From Styela clava (Eukaryota > Chordata > Ascidiacea > Stolidobranchia > Styelidae), in the NCBI RefSeq assembly GCF_964204865.1, contig NC_135250.1, positions 13,764,001 through 13,828,000 of the forward strand: a stretch of DNA of 64,000 nt, read 5' to 3'. The position numbers and the translations under genes are program-made. Shown here piece by piece: positions 26,101-37,600 of this stretch. Under the pieces are notes generated by a model that was not told the DNA's origin, did not search any database, and saw only the letters and a program-made list of their open reading frames with translations. Each line of letters opens with the position of its first letter. Positions within the stretch are counted from its first letter, which is position 1.

Positions 26101-27359
26101 CTTGTAAAACAAAGCAGACATGTTCCCCACACTAATTTTGTTGATGAAGCAAATCATTTTAAAATCTGCAGTTGGTCATAAACATGAAACAATGTTATGA
26201 AAATATAATTAACGTAACACTTGTAACAGAAGGCAGATAGCTTTTTAATACTAATATAGGTAAATGATGATAACGGATCATTTCAAAACCTGCAGTATGA
26301 TCTTTTCTATCTTTTGCATTAATGCGAAAGTGTTGATATCTCTCTGTTGCTTCAATTTGTCGTTGGCGTCTTTTGAAAAGTTCAAGTTCCCTTTTTCTAT
26401 TTTCTCTTCTCTCAGCCAGTCTTTTTCGGTCTTCCAGTGCTCTGTTTAAAGAAAATAATACTGAAAAAAATGGAATGAAACAACAGATGTTGGTTGAAAA
26501 TATTTACAGAGTCTGGTAAACTATAGTAACAGGGATGTCCAAAACAAATTGAATATTCAAAGTTCATTATATTCAATATATAAATTTATGAATTTAGGAA
26601 TAATCAAGACTATTTTTATTCGAAAACTAGACAAGCCGATCAAATTGTAAGATATCTTAACTGATAAGAAACAATACAGAAAAAAGGATGACCATTTATA
26701 TTCATCTCATTTTAGATGTGATCAATATTGAGATATAGTAATTCATATAATTTTTCACATAAACTTGCCCCCAATTTAGAATGTAGGCCTATTCAATATT
26801 CCATATTCAAAAATATTTTGTCAGAATGTATTCGGAATAGTGAAATATTCGGTTTTGGCCATCCATGTATTCAACTTCATTAAAACTTCACAAAGAATAA
26901 GGGCAATGAATAAGTAAAAAATAACTCATTTAAGATATGCAAATGTTGCTAATAATAAGACTATTTAAACCTTGAGACTTGGGTTATGCCCAACTTTCTC
27001 AATTATAAATAAATCCATGACGTTCGTTAATGATTCGATACATCCATTAGGGCGATTCATGACAATTTAAATTATTAATTAAATGAAATTTCAGGATAAA
27101 TTATTAATTTTATTTTCTGACAACTGCATTGTATTTCTAAAAGTTGAATGTGAAGCCATTGGGAAAATTCAGAGAAGAGATATATTATAGTGTTTGTCCA
27201 ATTTACACACAGATACCTTCGTCTTTTATTGGTAGCCAAAGAAAGTTTTTTCGCATGTTCTCGTTCTAATCTTCTCTTTTCCCAATCCTCTTGAGTCATA
27301 ATTAGAGAATATGTTTCATTTCCAACCTGAACCCCATACTTTCGACCACTTCCAGGCAT
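17121..27359 (-). CDS. CEP126: Centrosomal protein 126 homologue
   Basis: Thirteen exons, read leftwards: 27359-27217, 26441-26290, 25048-24946, 24697-24610, 24280-24196, 23853-23666, 23213-21881, 20656-20466, 20008-19868, 19622-19540, 19117-18914, 18683-18590, 17303-17121. All phases match, giving about 995 residues (the human protein is about 1100). A charged coiled coil covers about residues 25-90 (LATNKRRRALEDRKRLAERR). Three blocks match vertebrate CEP126 (KIAA1377) in order: the Arg/Lys/Glu helix; IPSLEEILQRV near residue 120; and, around 508, GILRRYSKYDSEL with a later KSVRW. A basic RPKTSPARA region near 615 also corresponds. Family knowledge: CEP126 binds centrosomes, midbody and the cilium base and supports microtubule organisation and ciliogenesis. 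Donors of exon 2 (GTTTTG) and exon 3 (GTTAGT) are weak, but phase and similarity support them. Confidence 0.8.
19243..19396 (+). mobile_element. 3' end of a retroelement with (ACTG)n tail
   Basis: This segment in a CEP126 intron matches 63236-63375 in the same orientation: both contain CGATAACCA, then TTTTTCGCGTC, and end with AAAATAAACTACTGACTGAC followed by CTGA repeats. A simple tetranucleotide tail after a conserved 3' region is typical of some LINEs and the SINEs they mobilise. The parent family is not identified. Confidence 0.7.
20041..20362 (-). mobile_element. tRNA-derived SINE copy in CEP126 intron
   Basis: This is an antisense copy of the same SINE as 8600-8908. It opens with the tail (ACATATTTATCATGGAGG), passes through the CTCTCATCCGGCTACCAGTC block and ends with the tRNA-like head near GTGCCACACCGCTGAG. 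The B-box region is degraded, so this is an old copy. Confidence 0.8.
21750..21840 (+). mobile_element. Penelope-like terminal fragment with hammerhead-like core
   Basis: The sequence CTGAGGAAGTCTGAC, followed by TCTG, then GTCGGACGAAACGTTAC, gives a CTGANGA box, a perfect-length 7-bp hairpin (GTCTGAC with GTCGGAC, allowing one G-U pair) and a GAAAC box. This order is the conserved core of hammerhead ribozymes, which are known in Penelope-like retroelements. Flanking CTGC (21754-21757) and GCAG (21820-21823) could form stem I. One extra A before the stem may weaken or abolish activity. No reverse transcriptase is present nearby, so this is a terminal remnant in a CEP126 intron. Confidence 0.5.
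23231..23583 (-). mobile_element. tRNA-derived SINE copy with G14 run
   Basis: Antisense copy lying entirely within the CEP126 intron between 23213 and 23666. The tail is at the left, and the head with the reverse B box GGATTCGAACCTG lies near 23489. A run of 14 G residues (23257-23270) has expanded inside the tail's G-rich GGGGAGAGG segment. Confidence 0.88.
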
Positions 27360-27910
27360 ACTTTATAGATGGTGCAATCGGGTGTACAAGAAGCTTCTTC
27401 ACGTTTCAAATGAGTAGCAAATGCAGTAGACAAAAAGATAAATATGACTATAAAATAACTGGTAATTCCATAGTTTTTTCATTCTTTTGTTGCAGAAAAT
27501 AAGAAAGTTTATTTTAGATATAATGAAAAAGAAGTCTCAGCATGGATATGGGTCGATCTGTTTTCTCTATTTCTATTTTCTCTTCCTAACTACGAGAATG
27601 CTCATGTTGATAGATGGTTTCAAGGTATAAACGAGAATATCGGTCAGAAACCGAAGACTTATCGATCGAAAGTTAGGGGATCCCCCAAAACAGCGCTTTT
27701 ACTCCATAGTGACACCTTGTGTCCCATCACTAATTAATTAATAACTTGCTAATTATACTACATAATTTATCCAAAATCAATAGGTTTCTGGTACGACATA
27801 TGATGAATGCACATGCAAAATCTGGAGCAGATTCAATCTCGCTTTCGTGAGATATCACGTGCATCTAACAGACAAACAAACAGAAATTCACTGTTTGATT
27901 ACAGAAAGAG

Positions 27911-28066
27911 GAAAGGATTCACACATTTATCCGGGAGGAGGAGTCTGGAAATCCTCTCGAACATAATTATCCCTCACAGGATTTGAACATACCTACCCAC
28001 GAAGGGTAATCAGAGGCACGGTGGCGAGCGCATTCCTAACGTTTAGCATGATGCGGAACACCGCTG
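27911..28066 (-). mobile_element. Internally deleted tRNA-derived SINE copy
   Basis: The tail (GGATTCACACATTTATCC) is joined directly to the tRNA-like head region (AGGATTTGAACATACC, then GGTGGCGAGCG and CATTCCTAACG). The middle, roughly half of the element, is missing, which suggests a deletion or template jump during insertion. Confidence 0.8.
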
Positions 28067-28493
28067 AAGATAAAAGCATGAGGAGCGCATGGCAAACAAC
28101 TATTGGTACCAATATAATAATACTAAATAGTATTCAAAACCAATGATATTGTTTATAATAATTTTAGAATGTTCTTCACCTGTAATACACACATACACGA
28201 CTATAGTATATTTATTTAACTAGGGGGTGCGTATTATGCATTGGTGCAGGAACATATCAAAGAATATTAATATATTATTTATTCCCGGGTATTATGGTAA
28301 GTTGCTTTTCTGGACCTTTCTGAATTTTTTGCCCTGATTCAGGGAAGGGGTGTCTTATTGAGCGACTATGCCTATTTTATTTTTCTAGGGTCGGTTTAAT
28401 TTTTGTATGAGTCTTCTCAAACATGACTTTATATCTGATATATTTTATAATGACCTCGACGAAAAAGTGTCAGCCAATCACTTAAATTAGGCA

Positions 28494-28832
28494 GGATAAG
28501 ATAGGATTTGCATATTTGTCCCAGGGGAGAAGAAAGTGAATAAGACGGCTTAACCATATGGCGAACCACGACCTCTCGTCCGGTAATCATTCATTAATCA
28601 TGTCGGGTATGGGATTAGTCAGTCATTTGTTTTCGGTAGCATGGACTTGATGGTGGAGGGAGCCGTAACTGACCAGCGGTTACGTGAACCACCCTACGGC
28701 GGCGAGGAGTCCAGCAATCCTCTCACACATAACTATCCCTGCATGGGATTCGAACCTGGGAACCCACGCAGAGTAAGCAGAGATGCGGTGGCGAGCGTAT
28801 TCCTAACGCTTAGCACGATGAGCCACACTGCT
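28494..28832 (-). mobile_element. Full-length tRNA-derived SINE copy
   Basis: Antisense copy with all blocks: tail GATAGGATTTGCATATTTG, CTCTCGTCCGG, CATGGACTTGATGGTGGAGG, GGTTACGTGAACCACCCTAC, reverse B box GGGATTCGAACC and head GCTTAGCACGATGAGCCAC. It is one of the best-preserved copies here. The plus-strand frame at 28641-28847 is only a translation of this SINE. Confidence 0.9.
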
Positions 28833-29836
28833 ATTATCTTACTGTAATTGTGTCTGCCTGCTGCCAGGCGGATAATTTATGTAAAGATAACTGGCATGCT
28901 GGGATAATTCATTCTGCTATGAGCTGATAAGCGGCTTGTAAATATTCTACTAATTAGACAAAGAAAGCTATTAATTAAATTTACCAACTATTTACTTTGA
29001 GTTCGCAAACCTAGTTTGCACATTGAATACTCTAAATATCATACAATCCCACATATGCGTCAAAATTCTCAACAGACAGACATGAGATATCGCGACAAAA
29101 ACTCTAGAAAAGGCCGTAGCGACGTTGTAGCAACCGTCCGCAAACAGTGTAGCGACACCTAGAGATTAATCGATCGTTCAATAACATTTGTTTTATCCAC
29201 GGAAGACTTTTCATATCATAATTTGTTTGCGAAACACCAAATCAAGATTTCAGAGTTTTCAGGAAAACTATTCAATTAAGTTGCAGTTACATTGATCAGT
29301 TTTGGTAAGATGTGAGGTGTTCTATAAAAACAGCACATTGCAAGGTACATGCTCCTTTGTGCAAAATGTTTTCCGTACTAACAGTAATGCTGTCTCATGT
29401 AATGTCTATCCAAATATGACGCTGTTGAACCGTATATATTTACGGTTGAACACTGCGATAGTGAATGAGGATGCGCTATATCACACAATCACAATCAGTC
29501 TTTCCATATCTTCCACAAAATTGTAAATTGCATTGATTAACATATTTTTCAATCAACTTTTAGGAAATCAAGAACGAACTATTTCACGAATTTGCATTTT
29601 ATTTTTAATAATATTCGATTCGTCATTTGAATGTAATGTATTTACTATCTATGCATATCATTGATGCAAATCTTTATCAGCTTTTATGACCTCCTGAACG
29701 CAGAATCTCGTTAACGACTGATACATAATTAAGTCACACCCATAAATATCCAAGATTCTAGGCTGTGAAACTAAATACTCAAAAATAACTAGCTGATAAA
29801 TGTGGGTAACCACTTCCTAATAAAATTTGTTGCAGG

Positions 29837-29977
29837 ATTGTGCCGAAAATTTTGACAGTGTGGATCCAAGAAAGGTTTTAGTAGGAGTTACGCCTCGAAC
29901 TTTTCGTTATATGTATGGTATGAGAGAGCTATGCAGTCAATTTCCTCGTGGTTATGAACTTAATCCCTATCCCTAGC
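29837..29977 (+). CDS. Possible terminal coding exon, unrecognised gene
   Basis: After a good acceptor (TTTGTTGCAG|GATTGT) an open frame of 46 codons runs to a TAG at 29975-29977. It begins DCAENFDSVDPRKVLVG and ends QFPRGYELNPYP. An AATAAA hexamer at 29994-29999 follows within 20 bases. The ordinary amino-acid composition and the acceptor, stop and poly(A) signal order look like the last exon of a plus-strand gene upstream of TRPA. I do not recognise the protein and could not find matching upstream exons. It could be a chance frame. Confidence 0.35.
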
Positions 29978-31673
29978 GCAATTGAGCATACAAAATAAAA
30001 ATCCTTCTCGTTTTATAAAATGAGTTTAGGGGGTGTAGTTTTGACAGATACGACACATGAACCAGCTGCTAATGTATATGTTCAAAAATCTCTAAATCAG
30101 AAGCGAAAGACCATTCGAGACTTGGTGATCGACATGTTAGTCACTAATGTCGATGGGCACACAACAACGTTGACATACCGCACGCACACATCCTTATTAT
30201 AAAATTTTCCGTTTATTTATTAGTTAACTCTCGGGATGTGTGGACGTGACTCAGAGCTTGCGACAATCTTATATCTTTCTACAACAATGTTTTCAATAAC
30301 GTTAATTCATTTGCTGCATCAGTTTTCTTTGTTGTTGATTTTTTTGGAATAACGAGTAAACGTTTGGCTGAATGACTGATTCGAATATATGAATATATTA
30401 TATAGAATATCGTTGATTTCGCAAGCGAAATTATTGCCACTTTCGATATAACATGTCAATATATATATATATATGTATATACTGTATATGTATAATACTT
30501 TAAACTGTACCCGGCTATTTTAATATATGTAATTATTGTTGTAAATTAACGGACGTAGGAAAATGTGTATGTGTAATATTATTGCTCAGTGTTTGTAGTA
30601 GGAAGTGACGCTTTATGTAAGAACAATAAACAGGTGGATCTTCGCGTAACGTATCCTTCTTCCTTGAATAACTTAATGCATTATCTGCCTGAAACAGTAA
30701 CGGTCGCTCTACCACCGATGTATGCTTGTCGTTTAAATGCAATAGGTCAGAGTATTTTAGAAAGTAGAGTAGTTTTGTTGTTACGAGACAATATCTTTTG
30801 GAGATATTGACCTAATTCTTATGACGTCGAATGTAGTCACAATTACGCAGAGGTTGATTTTCCAAGCCATTGTTGATAATAATAAAACGTAGGCTACATA
30901 ATAAAGATACTAAAGGACAGCAAAATACCTTGAAGCAATTACCCCCTGAGAAATAAATATATGGCGAGGTGGACAGCGTTGGCTGTCGTGTACAGTTTTG
31001 ATATATCCACGCTAAAGATGTTAGAGTCATATTCAGTTAAATTAGGGCTTCTATTTAAACATGAGAAATTTGGGAAGTCAATAATCTGCGAGTCATAGAG
31101 CGGTTATTGGAAAATAATCTGGCAATGTATTTCACTATGTCCGTTCAGGACGTTCATTGAAACATGAAGGGAAGTGATCACCATTCTGCTCATTTCATTG
31201 TCAATGAATGTTTAGAAGTTAATAACAATTTGAGTCCATAGAGCGATTTTAGCAAAATAATTTGGGAAATAGCTTCGCTGTGTACGCGTAACATTACAGG
31301 TTATACTGGGAGGTTTTCGTTTGTCTGCCTGGGAGAAAATTATAAATGATTGCAACTTATTTAGTCTACGGTAGATACCAGTCTTTTTATTGCCCTTCGG
31401 GATGCCCACTACCTAGCAGGAAACGTCGGGTATCTCTAAATTTTACTCCAGTAGCATATTTATGGGTTTAAGCAAACTATGTAACTACTTACTGTACCGT
31501 AATAATTGAACGACGAATTCACTCCAAAACGTTTTGCAAAGTAATGCATCGTCGTCATAACGACATTGGAAATGCGCTGGTTCACTAAATGAAGTTTTCT
31601 CAAAAGTATTTTCGCAATAGTATTTTACTATTAAATTTCGTTAAGGTCAATTAATTGTTAATTGACAACAAAA
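29978..31673. other. Region upstream of TRPA gene
   Basis: This should contain the TRPA promoter and 5' untranslated region. Frames at 30020-30202 and 30589-30810 have no similarity or splice support. A TA-rich microsatellite lies at about 30460-30500. No core promoter element was identified with confidence. Confidence 0.4.
29994..29999 (+). promoter_or_regulatory. Candidate poly(A) signal after 29837-29977
   Basis: AATAAA lies 17 bases after the TAG. This is close for a 3' end but within the range seen in compact genomes. It matters only if the preceding exon is real. Confidence 0.3.
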
Positions 31674-34600
31674 ATGGATATACCACCTCCTGTCCCCAAC
31701 AATGAGATAGAAATGGTTGACACAGGAAAGGGACCTTGGTTTCCGATGAATATGGAACCGGCTCAACAAAGAAAGGTATAACCGATGTGACTTTAACTGA
31801 TGATTGACATTCTAAGTAGAATGTTCAACAAACTTTCTGTTTTTTTTGTCGTTATCTGAGGTTAGAAAGATTTTTCTCTCGAAAATAAAACACAAATAGT
31901 TTTACCATATTAAGACGCCGTTAGTCAAAGCCCTTGAGCATACAGCATTTAATCTTTGAAGTAATTGTTAATGTGAATATTGTTCCTAACTTTTTATACT
32001 GAAATATTTGTAAAATAATAAAATAATGTAATAAGCCGTAAAAACAATTAGAAATTAACCGTTTCGATGACTGTTTCTAGGTTCGCAATCTAGTGCTTGC
32101 AGCAAAAAATGGCGATACGGAACAAGTCAAAGAGATTTTAAAAACCGGAGAAGTTCAGATCAATAGTAAATATAAATGGGTGAGTACATAGGTGCATTGT
32201 TTACAATTACTTATATAGGTAGGTAGTGTCCATCACTAATAACATACGTTTTTAACAAACATTTCAAAGTACAGTTGTCGAAGGATGCAGGACAATAATA
32301 ATATCAAGTCTAAAATGTTTGTACTTTTTCCCTTGAACAGTGCTTATCGCTGTCATTAAGTGAATTTCATATGATGCTATTATTCATATTTTTCTGTGTG
32401 CTTTCAGGAAACTCCGTTAATGGTCGCGGCAAGATCAAATAACATGAATCTTTGTCAGCTATTACTTAATCATGGCGCTGACTGTAATGTCAGCAGAGTT
32501 ATGCAGGTAAGAATTATTGATAAACAAAATGACTTTAAATAAGAAAGCAATTCAACATAGGAAAACAGCTTGATTCGAAATCAAGAATCTAGACGAGTAA
32601 ATACCATGAACTCAAGGCTTTTCAAAAATGTTTTACGAAAAATTCAGTCTAACTTGTACTATAAAGTCATATTTCACTCAATGTTTTCCATACATACATG
32701 TGGGATGGGTTTAAATAATAACAAAGATATATTATTATTATCGGGAGTCATAAGTGGGCTGCCTCGCAGAGCTAAAACTATGAACCATGCTGCTCCGATC
32801 ATTGAAGTCTAAAAAGTTTACACCCCTGTCCTTTGACACTTTTTTCTAGTTTACCAGATGAACTTTTTTATAGAAATAATATAGTTATTTTAATAATCCA
32901 TAATTTGTAGAGATTGCACTCATTGGTCTTGGCATTAATCGCCAAAACTATTTTTGCATACCAAGAAATGGTTTCAGCGTATTCTCCCGAGTTTCAAAGA
33001 ATATATTAGCTGTATATACATATGGCAATGACTGTATATGAATTGGGTGTATCTGCATATGGGTGGGCGATATGTACATATGGCATGGAATGTATATGCA
33101 TACGACATTGGTTGTATTATATGCACATGAGTTGTCTGTATGTACATATGAGTTTGTTTTTTGTGCATATGAGTGTGCTGTATATGCATATGAATTGGCT
33201 GTCTATGTATATTAGTTAGTGTAAATACATATAGCATTGGCTTAAACTCATATACATATGCAGCCAATGTTATATCGACATACAGCCGATTTTTTTAAAT
33301 ATACATTCATTCAAGTAATGTAGTCTACATCGACAGCATGTATACTTAACTCAATATACATATACAGTCGTTCAAGTGATTTACATACAAGAGCCAATGT
33401 CATACTCACATACATCCAATGTCATATGCATATACAGTCAAATCATACACATATATATCCACATGTCATGTGCACATGCAGCCATATATGTACAGCCAAT
33501 GTACATATACAGCAAACTCATATGTGTATACAGGAAACTCATATACATATAGCTCCAATGCCAATATAAAATATACAGTCATTCGGATAATATACACAAT
33601 TACATATGTAGCCAATGTCATATGCATATACAGCCAGTTTTATATAAGATGCGTTCATTCAAACAATGTGCATAATGTAATGTACATATATAGTTATTGC
33701 AATTACTAATTTTAGCAATACAGACCATGTGAGTTTGCAAAGGTCATATGCATATACAGTCAATGCCATATGTATATACAGGCATTGTCATATGCACATA
33801 TAATTAACTCAATATACAAATATAGCCATTCGAATGATATACATAACTACATATGCAGCCAATGTCATATGCGTATACAGCCAATTCTATATGTTATGCA
33901 TTTATTTAAATAATGTACATATACATCATATATACTCAACTCAATATACATATACAGTCATTCAAGTGATCATATTCACCTACATCCAATGGCATATATA
34001 CATATACAGCCAAATCATACACATATACAGCCAACAAAAGATGCATATACAGCCAACTTATATTCATATGCACATGCAGCCAATGTCATATACAGCCAAC
34101 CTATATTCAAATACAGCCAACTCATATGTACATACAGTCAGCTAATTGCATGTTCAGTCAATGCCATATGTATATACAGCCAACTTAATATTTATATATA
34201 GCTATTCGGATGATATACATAATTACATATGTCGGAAATGTCATATGCATATCCAACCAATTTTGTATAATATGGATTCATTCAAATAACGTGCATACAC
34301 AGCATATATATATATTCAACTCAATTTACATATACATATATTACAGTTACTATTTTTAGCTCAACACAGAATATGTGAGTTTGCAAATGTCATATGCAAA
34401 TACAGTCGATGTCATTTGTATTCACAGGAATTGCCATATGCATATACAGCCAACTCAAAATACATATATAGCCATTCGGATGATATACATAATCACGTAT
34501 GCAGCCAATGTCATATACAGCCAATTCTATAAAGTATGTATTCTTTGAATTAATGTACATACATAGCATACATAACTCACTGTACATATACTTTTATTAC

Positions 34601-37600
34601 AGTAATTTTAGCAATACAGAACATGTGAGTTTGAACCAAGCAAAACCAATAAAATTCGTATCAGTCATATTGCACAAAACTCTCGGATGCTTTTGAATTG
34701 GAAATACAAATATGAGAGTAATATAGTTGCTTGCGATGATTGTTTTCAAAAAAAATCCATTCGAACTGATGGTTTGGTGATATTTTTGTTTTAGCAAACA
34801 CCACTTTGGATAGCTGCATCATATGGAAATCTGGAAGTTATGAAGCTTATGTTAGATACAAAAGGCTGTTCACAAGCTAATATGGTAAATATAATGTTTA
34901 CCTTTGAAAATAATCATTGGTATTCGGTTGTTTATGTGGGATGTGCTCTGTTGAAAATAAGCATCTAACAGATTTTTATTACCACAATTGTTCATGAAGT
35001 GTTTTCACTATATTTTTATTTGGGATTATTTCCTGTGGTAATCAATTTGTCTGAAAAAAGGGGGGGGGGGGGGGGGACGGCAAACTTTGGTCGCTTGCGG
35101 GCCAAAATTAAGGATTGCAAGTCATTGGCGGGCCGCATATGTTTTTAGTAAGTTGAAAACCGAACGGATGATACTTTTTATAATAAAAATCAAGCAGTGA
35201 TACATCTCTCGAAAAGAATATCGATTTATTTTCTCGTTGCATTGCATCTCAAAAAATTCCATATGAGTATTTTCGGCGCCATTGAACCCTTTGCACTTAG
35301 CATCAACTTTTCTGCGTTTTGTTGTCATTTGTCTAATTCTAATTAAATTATTATTAAGCTCATTAAACGAGTAATTGTGAATTTTGTACTTGTTAGATTA
35401 TAATATAATTTAGTCTACAGGTGTCTCACTATAAATTCTAAAACGTAAAGAATATAATCGTCAAAACAGCTGCTTTGCTACTATAATTCAGTGAAGCGTC
35501 GCGGGCCGGATGTTGCTAGGAATTATGAAATATCCAGACATGATTTGATTCATGATGCATTGATTTCAAGTACACGCGCATGTTGCATGACTTTATTCAA
35601 TGTTTCAAAATCTTTACAGAATAATTCACTGCGACTTTGTGCCATCATGAATTTCCTGCATGGATGTGAAGCAATGCTTATATCCGGTGCTGACATTAAT
35701 GCTCCAGATTCTACAGGGGTATGATATACTAGTCTTATGTTTATTATTGATTTATATGGTTAATGGATATTTTTCATTTTTTTTATTACTCTGAGTTTGA
35801 GTCAATAACACATCTGATTTGATAGCACGAACTCGGCATGTTTCGCTTGATCAAGCAGTCTGATTCTGTAATTTCATAACTACACATTACCATCTTTGGT
35901 ACGTCATTATGTAATGAATTTAGGTAACTTAAGGGTTTGCCTGTTTAAATTACAAACAATATTAAAACTTATTTCCTAATCTTGTTTTACAATGGTACAT
36001 TATGCACAGAACCTTATCATTTATTTATATTGTCCTTCAATGAATTTCAGTGCACTCCACTACACTATGCTGCTGGATCTCATAAAGAAGAATGCCACGA
36101 GTCCAAATATTGGAAAATATGTAATCCGGTTAGCAAAACATTTTTTAAATCCGATCGGATAATAATTACAAATATTCCAAAATAGCCTGAATATTTTTTG
36201 TAATCATTAGCTTACTAATTTAGGATATTTCGACATGGCCAATCTTTTTTATAAAAAGGTTTTTGAATGATTTACACGTAAAAGAAACCCACTCATATTC
36301 ATAAATAAGATGACATAGCATTTGCAAGTTACGAGATTTATTGTCACTATTCTAGAACTGTCAGGGCGCATAACATTCGAATATACCGAATCCTATCTCA
36401 ACTCTCATTTAGGAAATCTTACAACTTAGAGATTTCTACCCACCAATTCGATTTGACCGGCGTTTTCCACTCAAAACAAAGTCGCGTTTTTTTGCAAAAG
36501 CCACAGTAAATGACTCTTGTTTGGGATGCCAAGTTGAAGGTATTCACACCGACAGCTCCTTTTTTTTGCTCTATCTTGCGTCTATTATCAATGGTATTTG
36601 GTCCCTAATTATTCTCCCATACGAATGCTATATTTACGCGCCAGTTACATTGAAATAAGTTTATGTTTTATTACAGGATAGTTGGATGCATTATCATGGT
36701 ACTCCATTTGAAACGGCTGAATTATTAGCCATGTGGAATGCCAATGTGCATACTCTAGATTCGACACAGGTCAGTTACGGTGGTTGAAAATATTTTCATT
36801 ATGTAAAATTTTTAATACTATGAACGGCATTTATAATTGAATAAGCGTTAGAAATATGTGACGTATTCCAATTTACAACTAAATATAATTCTGATATTGC
36901 AAACATGTAACTAACTATTATACTTAAAATTCAGACAACGAGGAGTTAGCTAATATTATTAGTAGCGATAAGTGTGTTATATGGTACAAAGTATTTTTAT
37001 TGTTTGATCTAGTCCAAAATAAATCCATAACATCATATTAAAAAAAAAAATTGTAAAATGTTCCCATCGTTTTTTTAGTCTACACCTCTGCATTATGCAT
37101 GCAAAACAGGAAATCAAGATATCGTTAAACTTCTCATAGAAAACGAAGCTGACGTAAATGCTATCAGTGGGAATGAGCAAGTATGTCTTTCTCACTGTGT
37201 TGATAGTTACCATTTTGTAACAACCACTGCATATCACCTGGACTGCAGCTGACGACTAGCGCTATATTTATCGTTTTGAATGTCATGTGTTATTATGTAA
37301 AGCGCCTCATGCTTACGAAAGGAGATATACATTTTATGAAATATGACAGAACCCATTGTTATTGAGTTTGATACAAAAGAAAATTCGATATTGAAATTTG
37401 AATTCCACCACCGGATATAACTTGATTTTATCGATTCAAGGCAAATATTTCCTTCATAATTTTATGCACATTAAATACCCATAAAAGCTTGTAACGCACA
37501 TGTTGCAGGAGGATGCCAGAAACTTTGAAGTACACGAATATGCTATCATTGGCGTCTGTGAGTTCAAGTTAGGGATCCTGAGAACAAATTTCTTGTCTTA

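Larger units (their letters stand above)
27360..29836. other. Intergenic region upstream of CEP126
   Basis: The left part should include the CEP126 promoter and 5' untranslated region. Two SINE copies occupy much of the rest (27911-28066, 28494-28832). Upstream exons of the possible plus-strand gene ending at 29977 were looked for here; several donor and acceptor pairs exist, but none gave a convincing phase-compatible protein. Confidence 0.4.

Noticed and set aside
29302..29526. Plus-strand 74-codon frame before the orphan exon
   Set aside because: It starts at a TTG codon, and its possible donor gives the wrong phase for joining the exon at 29837.
30589..30810. Plus-strand 73-codon frame upstream of TRPA
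   Set aside because: No similarity and no flanking splice sites consistent with TRPA or another gene.
32974..34201. Repetitive frames rich in Tyr, His, Ile and Gln
   Set aside because: They come from the satellite array in a TRPA intron; the repeated peptide is forced by the DNA unit.
33003..34600. Possible CRISPR-like array
   Set aside because: Units are degenerate, have no constant spacers, and the sequence is animal intron DNA.
35491..35619. Extension of the ankyrin exon upstream to an ATG at 35491
   Set aside because: The part before 35620 lies in hAT-derived sequence, while a good CTTTACAG acceptor gives an exact 99-base ankyrin exon.
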